Assembly (NCBI GenBank): GCA_026645745.1 | Contig: JAPKMU010000003.1 | Span: 1-44,515, forward strand | Source: Anaerolineae bacterium | GTDB taxonomy: Bacteria; Chloroflexota; Anaerolineae; Aggregatilineales; Phototrophicaceae | Reading direction: 5' to 3' | Length of the DNA: 44,515 bases | In this document: in pieces, positions 1-7,668 of the stretch | Layout: the number at the start of each line of letters is the position of its first letter | How positions within the stretch are numbered: position 1 is the stretch's first letter | Translations under genes and position numbers: made by a program | Notes under the pieces: generated by a model | Told to the model about the DNA's origin: nothing | The model's input: only the letters and a program-made list of their open reading frames with translations | Database searches by the model: none

Positions 1-165
1 AACTGCTGCCACAATTAAGTCTTTAAGATACGATTGCGGTGTGCGTCCCGGCGACAATGGAATAATCTCCCCGTTGATGAGTTCAAAATTGAGGTCACTG
101 TTCTCCGGGGCTTCCGCAAACGCCCGAAATTCCTCCAGCGTCATCGTTTTTGAGGTTGTGGTCAT
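1..165 (-). CDS. Uma2 family endonuclease (partial, N-terminal part)
   Basis: The minus strand reads 55 codons from an ATG at 163-165 to the window edge without a stop, so the C-terminal part lies outside. The start MTTTSKTMTLEEF followed by FELINGEIIPLSPG is the usual N-terminus of Uma2 (DUF820, PF05685) proteins, which have a PD-(D/E)XK-like nuclease fold and are strongly multiplied in Cyanobacteria and Chloroflexota. The catalytic Asp/Glu-X-Lys part would lie beyond the window, so activity cannot be judged. The role of the family in cells is largely unknown. The next gene on the same strand is asnB, ending 20 bp upstream; a functional link is not evident. Confidence 0.75.
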   Translation of the reverse strand, partial: MTTTSKTMTLEEFRAFAEAPENSDLNFELINGEIIPLSPGRTPQSYLKDLIVAAV

Positions 166-185
166 CTGTTTCACCTATCACTCTG

Positions 186-2123
186 TCACCCCATTGTAAT
201 GCCAAAACGCCGCGCCCACAGTTCTAAGTTGAGCAAGCGGAACACAACTTCGACTTGAGGTGCGCGCCCGCTGAAATGCCCATCTAAGAGCGCATCGAGC
301 GCCACCGGATTCAACCAGCCGCGCACCCAAGCCGACGGATCGCGCAGTGTCGATTCGATTCGTTCGCTCAATTCTCCGGCGAACCACTGCAAGATCGGCG
401 TGCTGAACGGCTGTTTGCGCCGTTCCAATGCGAACGCGGGCAGCATCGGACGCATCGCTTCGCGCAGCACATATTTATTCTCGCGCATGCGCACACTGCC
501 GGGGATACGCGCCGCAAACCGCAGCAAATCGGGATCGAAGAACGGAATGCGTGCCTCCAACGAATGCGCCATCGTCACTTTGTCGCCGTTCAAGAGCGCG
601 TTGCCATGCAGCCATGTGTTGATCACCACTGCTTGCGCGAATTGATCCGCGTCCTCACGCTGAGAGCGCGTGACGATCTCCGCGAATGTCGTTTCTTTGT
701 GGCAGTTCGCCTGCCATGCCTCGATCAGCGCGGGAGCGTACAAGCGGCGGCGCAGCGTATCGCTGAACACCAGCCCATCAAAGCTCTGAATCCGCCGGAT
801 CGCATCCGGCAGGGGCGCGGCGGCGGCGCGCACACGCGGGAGATACGTCGGCAGTGCGCCGAGTCCGCGATAACGCTTGAGTGCCGGATACAGCGGCTCA
901 ATCCGGTCGATGATCGGTGCGGCGGCGCGTGCGAATATGCCGTAACGCGTCTGCCGGTCGATCAATGCCGGAATTGCGCGGTGATTCGCATAGCCGCTGA
1001 ACAATTCATCCCCGCCTAAGCCCGTAAGCACGACTTTGAGCTGCGATCCGGTCAGTTCCGCCAGCAGCAGCAGCGAAACCGCGCTCGAATTCGCGTTTGG
1101 TTCGTCGTGATGATAAACATAACGCTCAAACCCCGCCCACCATTCCGCCGCCGTGATCACCCGCTCGTGATGATCCGCGCCGAAGTGCGCCGCGATTCGC
1201 CGTGCCGCGTCAAGTTCGTTGTCAGGGGTATCCGCCGTGTAGCCGATGGTGTACGTATTCACGCACCCACCCGCCTCAGCGGACATCATCGCCAGCACCG
1301 CCGCCGAGTCCACGCCGCCGCTCAAGAACAAGCCGAGCGGCACATCGGCGCGCAAGTGCAGCCGCACCGATTCGGTCAAGCGTTCGCGTGCTTCTTGAAT
1401 GATCGCCGCATCGGAGCGCGTATCCGGCGGCGCAGGCGGAGCGCCCGCATAATCGGGGAAATCCCAGTAACGCTGAAGCCGGATCGTATCGTTCTCCGCG
1501 ATCAACGCATGACCGGGCATCAAGCGTTTGACGCCGCCGAACAGCGTTTCTTGTCCGATCATGAAGCCGAACGAGAAATACGTATCCAGCACGGCGGGAT
1601 TTAAACGCGGCAGAATCCCCCCGGCGATCAGCGCTTTGACTTCGCTCGAAAAATACAGGAATCCGTTCTGCTCGGCATAATACAGCGGCTTGATCCCGAT
1701 ATGATCAACTGCCAAGACCAACCGCTGACGCGCCACATCGAACAGCGCGAAGGCGTACATACCGCGCAAATGCCGGAACATGCCGTCCACACCGTACTGT
1801 TCGTATAGGTGGATCAGCGTTTCGCCGTCGCCCTCCGTCGTCAGGTGATGCCCCTGTTTCACAAGCTCAGCGCGGAGTTCACGGTAGTTGTAAATTTCGC
1901 CGTTGAACACCATCGCAATCGAGCGATCTTCGTTGTAAAGCGGTTGATCGCTGCCATCGATGTCGATGATGCTTAAGCGGCGCATCCCCAGCGACGCCGA
2001 TCCATGATCATAAAAGCCGTCGCCATCCGGTCCCCGGTGACGGATTGCGTCACACATGGCGCGCACACGCGCGAATTCGACCCGCTCGCCGCGCTGATCA
2101 ACTATGCCTGCTATCCCGCACAT
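186..2123 (-). CDS. asnB: Asparagine synthetase, glutamine-hydrolysing
   Basis: Makes asparagine from aspartate, ATP and glutamine in the cytoplasm. The 645-residue protein begins MCGIAGIVDQ, so Cys2 can act as the N-terminal nucleophile of the class II glutaminase domain; FNGEIYNYREL follows near residue 75. The synthetase domain carries the pyrophosphatase loop SGGVDSAAV near residues 265-273. Length fits the family (about 600-650). The open frame extends further upstream, but I chose the ATG at 2121-2123 because Cys must follow Met and because AAGGAG lies just before it. The gene starts 37 bp after the stop of a TolB-like gene on the same strand, so the genes may be cotranscribed. It differs from the lasso cyclase at 19046, which has Ser in place of this Cys. 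Confidence 0.95.
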   Translation of the reverse strand: MCGIAGIVDQRGERVEFARVRAMCDAIRHRGPDGDGFYDHGSASLGMRRLSIIDIDGSDQPLYNEDRSIAMVFNGEIYNYRELRAELVKQGHHLTTEGDGETLIHLYEQYGVDGMFRHLRGMYAFALFDVARQRLVLAVDHIGIKPLYYAEQNGFLYFSSEVKALIAGGILPRLNPAVLDTYFSFGFMIGQETLFGGVKRLMPGHALIAENDTIRLQRYWDFPDYAGAPPAPPDTRSDAAIIQEARERLTESVRLHLRADVPLGLFLSGGVDSAAVLAMMSAEAGGCVNTYTIGYTADTPDNELDAARRIAAHFGADHHERVITAAEWWAGFERYVYHHDEPNANSSAVSLLLLAELTGSQLKVVLTGLGGDELFSGYANHRAIPALIDRQTRYGIFARAAAPIIDRIEPLYPALKRYRGLGALPTYLPRVRAAAAPLPDAIRRIQSFDGLVFSDTLRRRLYAPALIEAWQANCHKETTFAEIVTRSQREDADQFAQAVVINTWLHGNALLNGDKVTMAHSLEARIPFFDPDLLRFAARIPGSVRMRENKYVLREAMRPMLPAFALERRKQPFSTPILQWFAGELSERIESTLRDPSAWVRGWLNPVALDALLDGHFSGRAPQVEVVFRLLNLELWARRFGITMG

Positions 2124-2160
2124 AACCGGGGAAACTCCTTGTTTATCGTGGTAGACACAT

Positions 2161-3078
2161 TTACGGTCGCCATGCAGGTTGACCATGCTGCGCCGCGTCA
2201 AACGTTAGCCGCCGCGTCTCGCTCCCGTCCGGGCGGATCAGGTACAGATGCATAAAAGCGCGTACCCCGCCGTCGCGGTCACTCCTGAACGCGATCCATT
2301 CGCCATCGCGCGACCATGTCGGCGATTCGTCGGTGATATCCCTGTTAAACGTAAGCTGTACCGGCGTACTGCCCTCCGCCGTGCTGATCCGGTAAAGTTC
2401 GATGTCCGGGTCAGTACCGTGAATCGCCGCAAACACGATTTGCGTCCCATCAGGTGAAAGCGTAATCGACGACATCAGATAGGTGTTTTCGTACACCATC
2501 CATTCGCGTTCTGTTTCCTGCACCCACAGTTGAGCCAAATAACTCAGCGCGACCCGTATACCGATGCGCGTGCGGCGGTCGGCTGAATAAGCTGACCACT
2601 CCCGATCAAGCGCGGTTTCTCCGCCTTCGATCACCTCCCCGGTGATCGCGTTGACCGCCGCATACCGCCCAAGATCAAATAGGTTGATATACACGATCTG
2701 CGACGAAGCATCCCATCCGGCATGATAAACCGTCCCGCTGTGCAGGTCAAAGCAGCGCGGAGTCGCATCTTCAAACGGCGCGATCACGCACGGCATCATG
2801 CTGATCTCGCTTGTAAGCGTATAGCGATTATAAAGGATGAAGCGCCCATCCGGTGACCATGCCGGGGATAATTCTTGCGTGACGTGAGTACGCGTCAGGT
2901 TAACGACGCGGGCGCGCTCAACATCGATGAGCCAGAGATCGACCATCGATCCTGACTGTGGCATATCGTACGCGATATAGTTCTCATCCAGCACCCCGCC
3001 GATCAACCGCGCCGCGAAGATCACGATGGTGAGAATAATGGCGATCCGCAGCGCCGCCGTGATGAACGATTTAAGCAT
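2161..3078 (-). CDS. TolB-like beta-propeller protein, membrane-anchored (paralogue 1)
   Basis: 305 residues. A single hydrophobic segment at about 9-28 (ending FAARLIGG) acts as signal anchor, so the rest should be outside the membrane. The body has PD40/WD40-like propeller repeats: SPAWSPDGRFILYNR near 71-85, then LSPDGTQIVFAA and SPTWSRDGEWIAFRS, ending LTFDAAQHGQPAWRP. Such repeats build TolB-type propellers that usually bind proteins or ligands; no enzyme motif is seen. The ATG at 3076-3078 is preceded by AAGGAGACTC, nearly the same leader as paralogue 3, and aligns with MLKPF of paralogue 2; the longer frame upstream runs into a repeat element. It is the last of three tandem copies before asnB. 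Function unknown. Confidence 0.8.
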   Translation of the reverse strand: MLKSFITAALRIAIILTIVIFAARLIGGVLDENYIAYDMPQSGSMVDLWLIDVERARVVNLTRTHVTQELSPAWSPDGRFILYNRYTLTSEISMMPCVIAPFEDATPRCFDLHSGTVYHAGWDASSQIVYINLFDLGRYAAVNAITGEVIEGGETALDREWSAYSADRRTRIGIRVALSYLAQLWVQETEREWMVYENTYLMSSITLSPDGTQIVFAAIHGTDPDIELYRISTAEGSTPVQLTFNRDITDESPTWSRDGEWIAFRSDRDGGVRAFMHLYLIRPDGSETRRLTFDAAQHGQPAWRP

Positions 3079-3088
3079 GAGTCTCCTT

Positions 3089-3306
3089 AGGCTTGTCCGA
3101 TATTCAAAACCGACCCCTCGCCCGCTCGCTTCGCTCGTCTCCCCTCCCCGAATTCGAAGAGGGGAGTACGCCACGTGACCCGCCCCTTAGAGTTTGCGCG
3201 CTTTTCGGGTAATGCAACCGAGCGATCCCCCCTCTCCCCGCTTGCGTGGGAGAGGGGGACAGGGGGTGAGGGGCGAAACCTGCATACGCCAATATCGGAC
3301 AAGCCT
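3089..3306. repeat. Intergenic palindromic element R1 with 16-bp terminal inverted repeats
   Basis: The segment between paralogues 1 and 2 starts with AGGCTTGTCCGATATT (3089-3104) and ends with its exact reverse complement (3291-3306). Inside are two further palindromes: 3139-3145 with 3160-3166 around CCGAATTCG, and an 11-bp stem at 3228-3238/3248-3258 of the CCCTCTCC...GGAGAGGG type. It encodes nothing that I can support. The end motif recurs at the right ends of the elements near 14060 and 27013 as GGATAAGCCTTC. It looks like a small non-autonomous insertion (MITE-like); no target duplication could be found here. Confidence 0.75.
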
Positions 3307-3308
3307 TC

Positions 3309-4229
3309 CTATGGTCTCCATGCCGGGGTTGTGTGCGCCGCGTGATCAAACGTCAGCCGCCGCGTCTCGCTCCCATCGGGGCGCATCATGTACAACTGCG
3401 TGCCGCGCAGCCCAAAGCCGCCGTAGTTACTGGTATACACGATCCACTCCCCATCCGGCGACCATGCGGGGAAAAGCTCCATCGAATATGGCGCATCCGT
3501 GATGCGGACGGGGGTGCTGTCGTCCTTTGTCTCAATCATATACAGCTCACCAATCCCCAGCGCATAGGCGGAGTATGCAATCCGCGTCCCATCAGCGCTG
3601 AATGCTGGCGGCGACGTGAGCATGACCGTTTCAAGCGGAGTCCATAGACGGTCGGTTGCCGTTTCGTAGACCACGTAATAAGGGACAAGTTCGCCGGATG
3701 CACGGAAACGCCGATCCGGGGAGTAAACAAGGCTCCGCTCGTAAGACACTGCTTGCGCGGTGTAAGCTCCGTTGTACTGCCCGGTGATCACGCTGGCGGT
3801 GCGGATTTGATTCGTGTCCACATTCAGCACATAGATCGTCTCACTGTCCGTCTCCCATCCGAGATGCACCAGACGCGGCGGCAGATCAAGGCAGCGCGGC
3901 GCGGTGCTGTCAAACGGTGCGATCACGCACACACGGTAGCCAACAGTCTCCAAACGGTTATACAGAATAAACCGCCCGTCCGGCGACCACGACGGGTCTT
4001 GTTCGACCGGTTCCGGCGTGTGAGTCAGGTTTACGGATAACCTCCGCTCGACGGCAAGCAGATAAACCTCGCTGAGCGCGGTATCAAAGGCGGTGGCGCT
4101 GAGGATGTCCATCTGTAAATAGGTGATATAGTTCTCATCCAGTGCCCCGCCGATCAACCGTGCCGCGAAGATCACGACGGCGAGGACGACAGCGATCCGC
4201 AGCGCCGCCGTGATGAATGGCTTGAGCAT
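3309..4229 (-). CDS. TolB-like beta-propeller protein, membrane-anchored (paralogue 2)
   Basis: 306 residues, closely related to paralogue 1 over the whole length. It has the same N-terminal anchor (MLKPFITAALRIAVVLAVVI then FAARLIGG) followed by DENYITY. Propeller motifs include DPSWSPDGRFILYNR, FSADGTRIAYSA and FPAWSPDGEWIVYTS, ending LTFDHAAHTTPAWRP. I chose the ATG at 4227-4229: it overlaps the TGA of paralogue 3 as TGATG, which suggests translational coupling, and it aligns with MLKSF of paralogue 1. A second in-frame ATG lies six codons upstream. The much longer frame upstream overlaps paralogue 3 and is not believed. Extracytoplasmic, function unknown. Confidence 0.8.
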   Translation of the reverse strand: MLKPFITAALRIAVVLAVVIFAARLIGGALDENYITYLQMDILSATAFDTALSEVYLLAVERRLSVNLTHTPEPVEQDPSWSPDGRFILYNRLETVGYRVCVIAPFDSTAPRCLDLPPRLVHLGWETDSETIYVLNVDTNQIRTASVITGQYNGAYTAQAVSYERSLVYSPDRRFRASGELVPYYVVYETATDRLWTPLETVMLTSPPAFSADGTRIAYSAYALGIGELYMIETKDDSTPVRITDAPYSMELFPAWSPDGEWIVYTSNYGGFGLRGTQLYMMRPDGSETRRLTFDHAAHTTPAWRP

Positions 4230-5110
4230 CACGGTGAGGGCATCCATGCAGGTTGAGCATACTGCCCCCGGTCGAAGGTGAGTTGGCGCAAGCCGCTCCC
4301 ATCGGGGCGGATGATATAAAGCTGATTGCCAACTCCGAGGGTATTGATAAATGCGATCCAAGTGCCGTCCGGCGACCATACAGGCTCTGATCGGGTCGTG
4401 TGAGAATCCATCCACGTAATCTGAATGGGTGTGCTGCCTTCCGCCGTCCCGGTCACGAACAGTTGATCCCCTGTCCGCATGTCGCGCGCGACATAAACGA
4501 TCCGCGAACCATCCTGCGTCATCACCGGGATGGACAAAAGGATCGTGCGTTCGACAAGCATCCATGCCCGATCCGTTTGCACATCTTGTACGCGCAGCGC
4601 CGCCCACAGCGGCACACCGGTTTGACGCTCGATAATCAAGCGGTAGCGACCGTCCCCTGCATCTGCCGCACCATCACCCACGTACTGACCCGTCACGGCG
4701 CTGGCGAGCACGAATTGATTCGTCGTCACGTTGAATACATGGATCGTTTCGCTGTCATCAAGCCACCCGCGATGCTCCATACGATCTGGCATATCGAGGC
4801 AGCGCGATTCCCCAGTGTTCAGCGGTGCCGTTACGCACACGCGCCACTCAAACGGCTCAAGCTGGCTGTGACGGTCATACAACAAATACTGCCCGTCCGG
4901 CGACCATGCCGGAGCTTGTTCGGACTGATCCGGCGTGTTGGTGAGGTTCACTGCCGTTGTACGTTCAATGTTCATCAAGTAGAGATCGCCGCTGTGCGTA
5001 TATGCGATGTAATGCGCCTCCAGCGCCCCGCCGATTAATCGTGCCGCGAAGATCACGAGCACCATCGCAAAAGGCAGCACCGGCGCGGCACGGGCGTAAA
5101 CCTTGATCAT
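4229..5110 (-). CDS. TolB-like beta-propeller protein, membrane-anchored (paralogue 3)
   Basis: 293 residues and first gene of the tandem set. The anchor segment (VLPFAMVLVIFAARLIGGAL, about 11-30) shares FAARLIGG with the other two copies, then the propeller repeats follow: APAWSPDGQYLLYDR, TQDGSRIVYVA, EPVWSPDGTWIAFIN, ending LTFDRGQYAQPAWMPSP. The ATG at 5108-5110 has GAGGAGACTC directly before it; a start four codons upstream is possible but would place the Shine-Dalgarno inside the gene. Any promoter must lie in 5111-5336, which has an AT-rich stretch at about 5155-5250. Three successive duplications are the simplest origin; copies 2 and 3 still overlap while copies 1 and 2 are split by element R1. 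Confidence 0.8.
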   Translation of the reverse strand: MIKVYARAAPVLPFAMVLVIFAARLIGGALEAHYIAYTHSGDLYLMNIERTTAVNLTNTPDQSEQAPAWSPDGQYLLYDRHSQLEPFEWRVCVTAPLNTGESRCLDMPDRMEHRGWLDDSETIHVFNVTTNQFVLASAVTGQYVGDGAADAGDGRYRLIIERQTGVPLWAALRVQDVQTDRAWMLVERTILLSIPVMTQDGSRIVYVARDMRTGDQLFVTGTAEGSTPIQITWMDSHTTRSEPVWSPDGTWIAFINTLGVGNQLYIIRPDGSGLRQLTFDRGQYAQPAWMPSP

Positions 5111-5360
5111 GAGTCTCCTCACGAGGACTGAGAGGTGAACCTACGTATAGGGACAGGACACAACCTATCTTAATTGTCGTTCAATCTCAATCGAGCGGCA
5201 ATCTCAATTCTTTCTCAATTGTATCCGCATAAGTCCCGACATAAACCGACATAAATCCCAACCCTCCCCGCCCCATCACAACTCTCACAGGTCGGAGTAG
5301 GGACGCGCTACAGCGCGTCCGCATGGGGGTCACGTCCGCGTGGGGGAGGGGTTGTTTTCT

Positions 5361-5401
5361 CCCCTCTCCCCGCTTGCGTGGGAGAGGGGCAGGGGGTGAG
5401 G
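5361..5401. repeat. Intergenic palindromic element R2
   Basis: A 10-bp stem CCCCTCTCCC (5361-5370) pairs with GGGAGAGGGG (5380-5389) around CGCTTGCGT, followed by CAGGGGGTGAGGGG. The stem-loop is identical to that in R1 (3229-3257). It lies between the minus-strand lipoprotein gene (stop at 5410) and paralogue 3. There is no T-run, so it is not a standard intrinsic terminator, though the RNA would fold. The remaining 5111-5336 holds an AT-rich leader region and nothing else I recognise; 5300-5319 carries a short palindrome, GACGCGC/GCGCGTC. Confidence 0.7.
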
Positions 5402-5409
5402 GGCTGTTT

Positions 5410-6570
5410 CTAAAACCCCCCGATCACACTCCGCCACTGCCCGCGATCGGTCATGCCCACATCGTTGATCAGGATGAATGTCTGGTTCACGCTTGGCAGG
5501 TAGATCGCCCGCCCTCGCTCAAACAAGAGAAGGGTCGCCGTCGTACCCGCTTCGCCGCTCACCCCCCAACCGATCAACCCCTGTATGTCAAGGTTTTCGC
5601 GCCACACCTTCCCGAACCCGCGTATCGGTTCGAGCAAGCCCGGCGGCGGGGTTAAGCCCGTGCTGTCGGGATCGACTCCGCTCACCCACAAATCCGCGAA
5701 GCGGCGGAAGCGCATATCGCTCGTGACCGCATAAATATCCCCCGGCGCTCCGGCGGTGTAGATCATCGTGCCGCGCTCCATCACCTGAGACGCGCCGCCT
5801 AAGCTGATGCTGCTCCCGATGGGACAGCCGAGCGCGGTCGCCAGCGCGGGATCGCTCGATAGCACGCTGCTGATCACGGCGGGCGGCGGCGCGGCGCACA
5901 CCACCGGGTTGCTCGGCGGCAGCGTTGCCAGCGGCACGTCCCCGATCCCACCCAGCGTCGGTGAAGCCGTCGGCGCGAGTGAGGTTTGCAACTGCGCCGT
6001 CACTGCTAATGCCAGCGCCGTTTGAGTCGCCGGGTTGTAGCGAATTTCCGGCGGCAGCACCGTAAACTGAGCCGCCAGCAGCGCCAGCAGTTCAAGTCCT
6101 TCCGGCGCGGGTGTGTTGGTCGCGCTCGGCGTGCTGGTTGGGCGCGGCGTATACGTCACATCAAGCGTATAGCTAGGCGTAAACGTGATGAACGTCGCTT
6201 GAGCCGGATCAAGCGTGGGCGTGATCGTCGCCGTGAGTGTTTCGGTTGGCGTGAGCGCCAGCGCTGTTTCGGTCGCTCCGGCGAGTCCGGTCGCCAGTTC
6301 CCCTGACTCCAACGTGAGCAGTTCCACCAGCGCGTCGAACGTCGCCCGCTCAAGCGGGTCTTCGGTCGCTTGCGCCACTTCAGTCGGCGCGATCACATTC
6401 GGCTCAGGGGTAGGCGGCGCGGGCGTGAACGGCGCAAGCGTCACCGTTGGCGTCACCGGGGTTTCCGATGGCAGTTCGATCAGCGTCGGCACGATCACCG
6501 TTGGAGTCGCTTCGCATCCGGTCAGCGCCGCCGCAAGCAGTAATGCGAGAATCCAGTATTTTTTGATCAC
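5410..6570 (-). CDS. Lipoprotein with Thr/Pro-rich stalk and Chloroflexota-type C-terminal domain
   Basis: 386 residues. A lipoprotein signal with lipobox LTGC places the lipidated Cys at 19. Residues about 20-215 are a low-complexity Thr/Pro/Ala stalk (for example TPTVTLAPFTPAPPTPEP). The C-terminal domain (about 220-386) contains ALGCPIG, an ERGTMIY segment, PIRGFGKVWREN and LLFERGRAIYLPS; I recognise this pattern (LGCP...RGFGKVWRE...FERGRM) from many secreted Chloroflexota proteins, but its function is unknown. The start is a GTG at 6568-6570, preceded by GGAAGGATGAG that overlaps the stop of the TIR gene; the two genes are 10 bp apart and probably one operon. It should sit on the outer face of the membrane. 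Confidence 0.8.
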   Translation of the reverse strand: MIKKYWILALLLAAALTGCEATPTVIVPTLIELPSETPVTPTVTLAPFTPAPPTPEPNVIAPTEVAQATEDPLERATFDALVELLTLESGELATGLAGATETALALTPTETLTATITPTLDPAQATFITFTPSYTLDVTYTPRPTSTPSATNTPAPEGLELLALLAAQFTVLPPEIRYNPATQTALALAVTAQLQTSLAPTASPTLGGIGDVPLATLPPSNPVVCAAPPPAVISSVLSSDPALATALGCPIGSSISLGGASQVMERGTMIYTAGAPGDIYAVTSDMRFRRFADLWVSGVDPDSTGLTPPPGLLEPIRGFGKVWRENLDIQGLIGWGVSGEAGTTATLLLFERGRAIYLPSVNQTFILINDVGMTDRGQWRSVIGGF

Positions 6571-6580
6571 AGGCGTTTTC

Positions 6581-7480
6581 TCATCCTTCCACGCTGTCGC
6601 GGGCGCGGAGCTGCGCGACCATCGTATCGAGTATTTGCTTGAACTCCGCCAGCGCTTCCGGGGCTGCTAACGCCCGCGCAATCGGCAGATTCGGTCGGCG
6701 GTCAGCGCGTTCTTCTTCAAATTCTTCTCCGGCAGGCATCAAGAAATTCAGCCGCCGCAAGACCCGCAGCCGTTCCGCCAGTTGATCATAAGGCGCGAAC
6801 GCCGCCAGATCACCAAACGGAATCTCTATTGACGGTTGACGCGGATAGGCGCGCACACGGAACACACTCAGCCCGCCGTTGCCGATCCACAATACCGCCG
6901 AAAGCGCGGGTTCTTTGTTGCCCGTAAAGCTGATCTCATCGACATTCGCTTCTGCCCACGCCAGCAGATCAAGCGCGGTTTGCGCGCACAAATCGCCGTC
7001 GGGGAGTTTTCTCAGGTGCTTAAAGAAGCGGTGATCGCGCAGCGCTTTTTTCTGCTTCTCAATCGCTTTTTCAGGGTTTTTGAGCATGGGTACTTTATTC
7101 AGCGCCTTGATCAGCCGCTCAAACCCGGCGTCAGCGTGGGTATGAAACGGAATCGCCTGTAATTCCTTCATGCTGAACGGAATCGGCGTTTCATCCATCT
7201 GCGCCATCATGATCGGTTTTTCCAACTCATCGGCGTACAGAGTTTCACGCTCGATCCAGCGTGACTGCACCGACTCGGCGGAGTGGATCAACACCACTGC
7301 CGCGCAGTTTTTGATCGCATTCTCAATGGATTTTGTCCAGCGCGAACCGGGTTCAATATCGCGTTCGTCGTACCACAGGGCAAAACCCGCGTTCGTCAGC
7401 CGCTCAATAAAGGTATCCCGATGCGGAAGATTTTGGCGGCTGTGACTCAGAAAGATATAAGGGCGCTGTGTGGTCATCAT
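6581..7480 (-). CDS. TIR-domain protein with unrecognised C-terminal module
   Basis: 299 residues. The first about 135 form a TIR fold: YIFLSHSRQN at 8-17, GFALWYDERDIEPGSRW at 32-48, and SRWIERE, in which Ser73-x-Trp75-x3-Glu79 matches the position of the catalytic Glu in NAD-cleaving TIR domains. The rest (about 140-299) is not a domain I can name; it contains VDEISFTGNKE, WIGNGGLSVFRV and FGDLAAFAPYDQLAERLRVLRRLNF-type alpha/beta sequence. Bacterial TIR proteins can act as NADases in phage defence or as signalling adaptors; neither role is shown here. Two ATGs are adjacent (7480 and 7477), preceded by GATTAGG, so the true start may be the second. The lipoprotein gene follows 10 bp downstream. 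Confidence 0.8.
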   Translation of the reverse strand: MMTTQRPYIFLSHSRQNLPHRDTFIERLTNAGFALWYDERDIEPGSRWTKSIENAIKNCAAVVLIHSAESVQSRWIERETLYADELEKPIMMAQMDETPIPFSMKELQAIPFHTHADAGFERLIKALNKVPMLKNPEKAIEKQKKALRDHRFFKHLRKLPDGDLCAQTALDLLAWAEANVDEISFTGNKEPALSAVLWIGNGGLSVFRVRAYPRQPSIEIPFGDLAAFAPYDQLAERLRVLRRLNFLMPAGEEFEEERADRRPNLPIARALAAPEALAEFKQILDTMVAQLRARDSVEG

Positions 7481-7601
7481 CCTAATCCGTTCTGTACGAA
7501 CTTAACTTTAACGCAGTTTCATCCCTGTGCGCATTATACAGAACGTCGGAGCCAAGTCCGCCCCAAAAATCAAGTCCATTTGGGCAATTGTGACTGACTT
7601 C

Positions 7602-7653
7602 TTGACATTCGTAGGGGCTTGGCGTTAACTTTAGTGGAGCGCAATCGATTGCG
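7602..7653 (+). promoter_or_regulatory. Promoter and LacI-type operator of the sugar-uptake locus
   Basis: TTGACA at 7602-7607 is followed after exactly 17 bp by TTAACT at 7625-7630, a plausible sigma70 promoter. A perfect 14-bp palindrome CGCAATCGATTGCG lies at 7640-7653, right at the expected transcription start. Its central CG and GCAA/TTGC arms are typical of LacI-family operators. The position suggests that the regulator encoded just downstream represses its own promoter. Confidence 0.65.
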
Positions 7654-7668
7654 AAGCTGTCATGTTTG

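Noticed and set aside
564-1604. Plus-strand open frames within asnB and similar antisense frames elsewhere
   Set aside because: They mirror the codon bias of the opposite gene, show no family motifs and have no ribosome sites.
186-2123. Second asparagine-synthase-like gene as part of the lasso cluster
   Set aside because: It keeps Cys2 and lies over 15 kb away; it is a normal AsnB.
3309-4607. Longer reading frame of paralogue 2 (432 codons)
   Set aside because: Its N-terminal part overlaps paralogue 3 in another frame, whereas the shorter start aligns with paralogue 1 and overlaps the upstream stop as TGATG.
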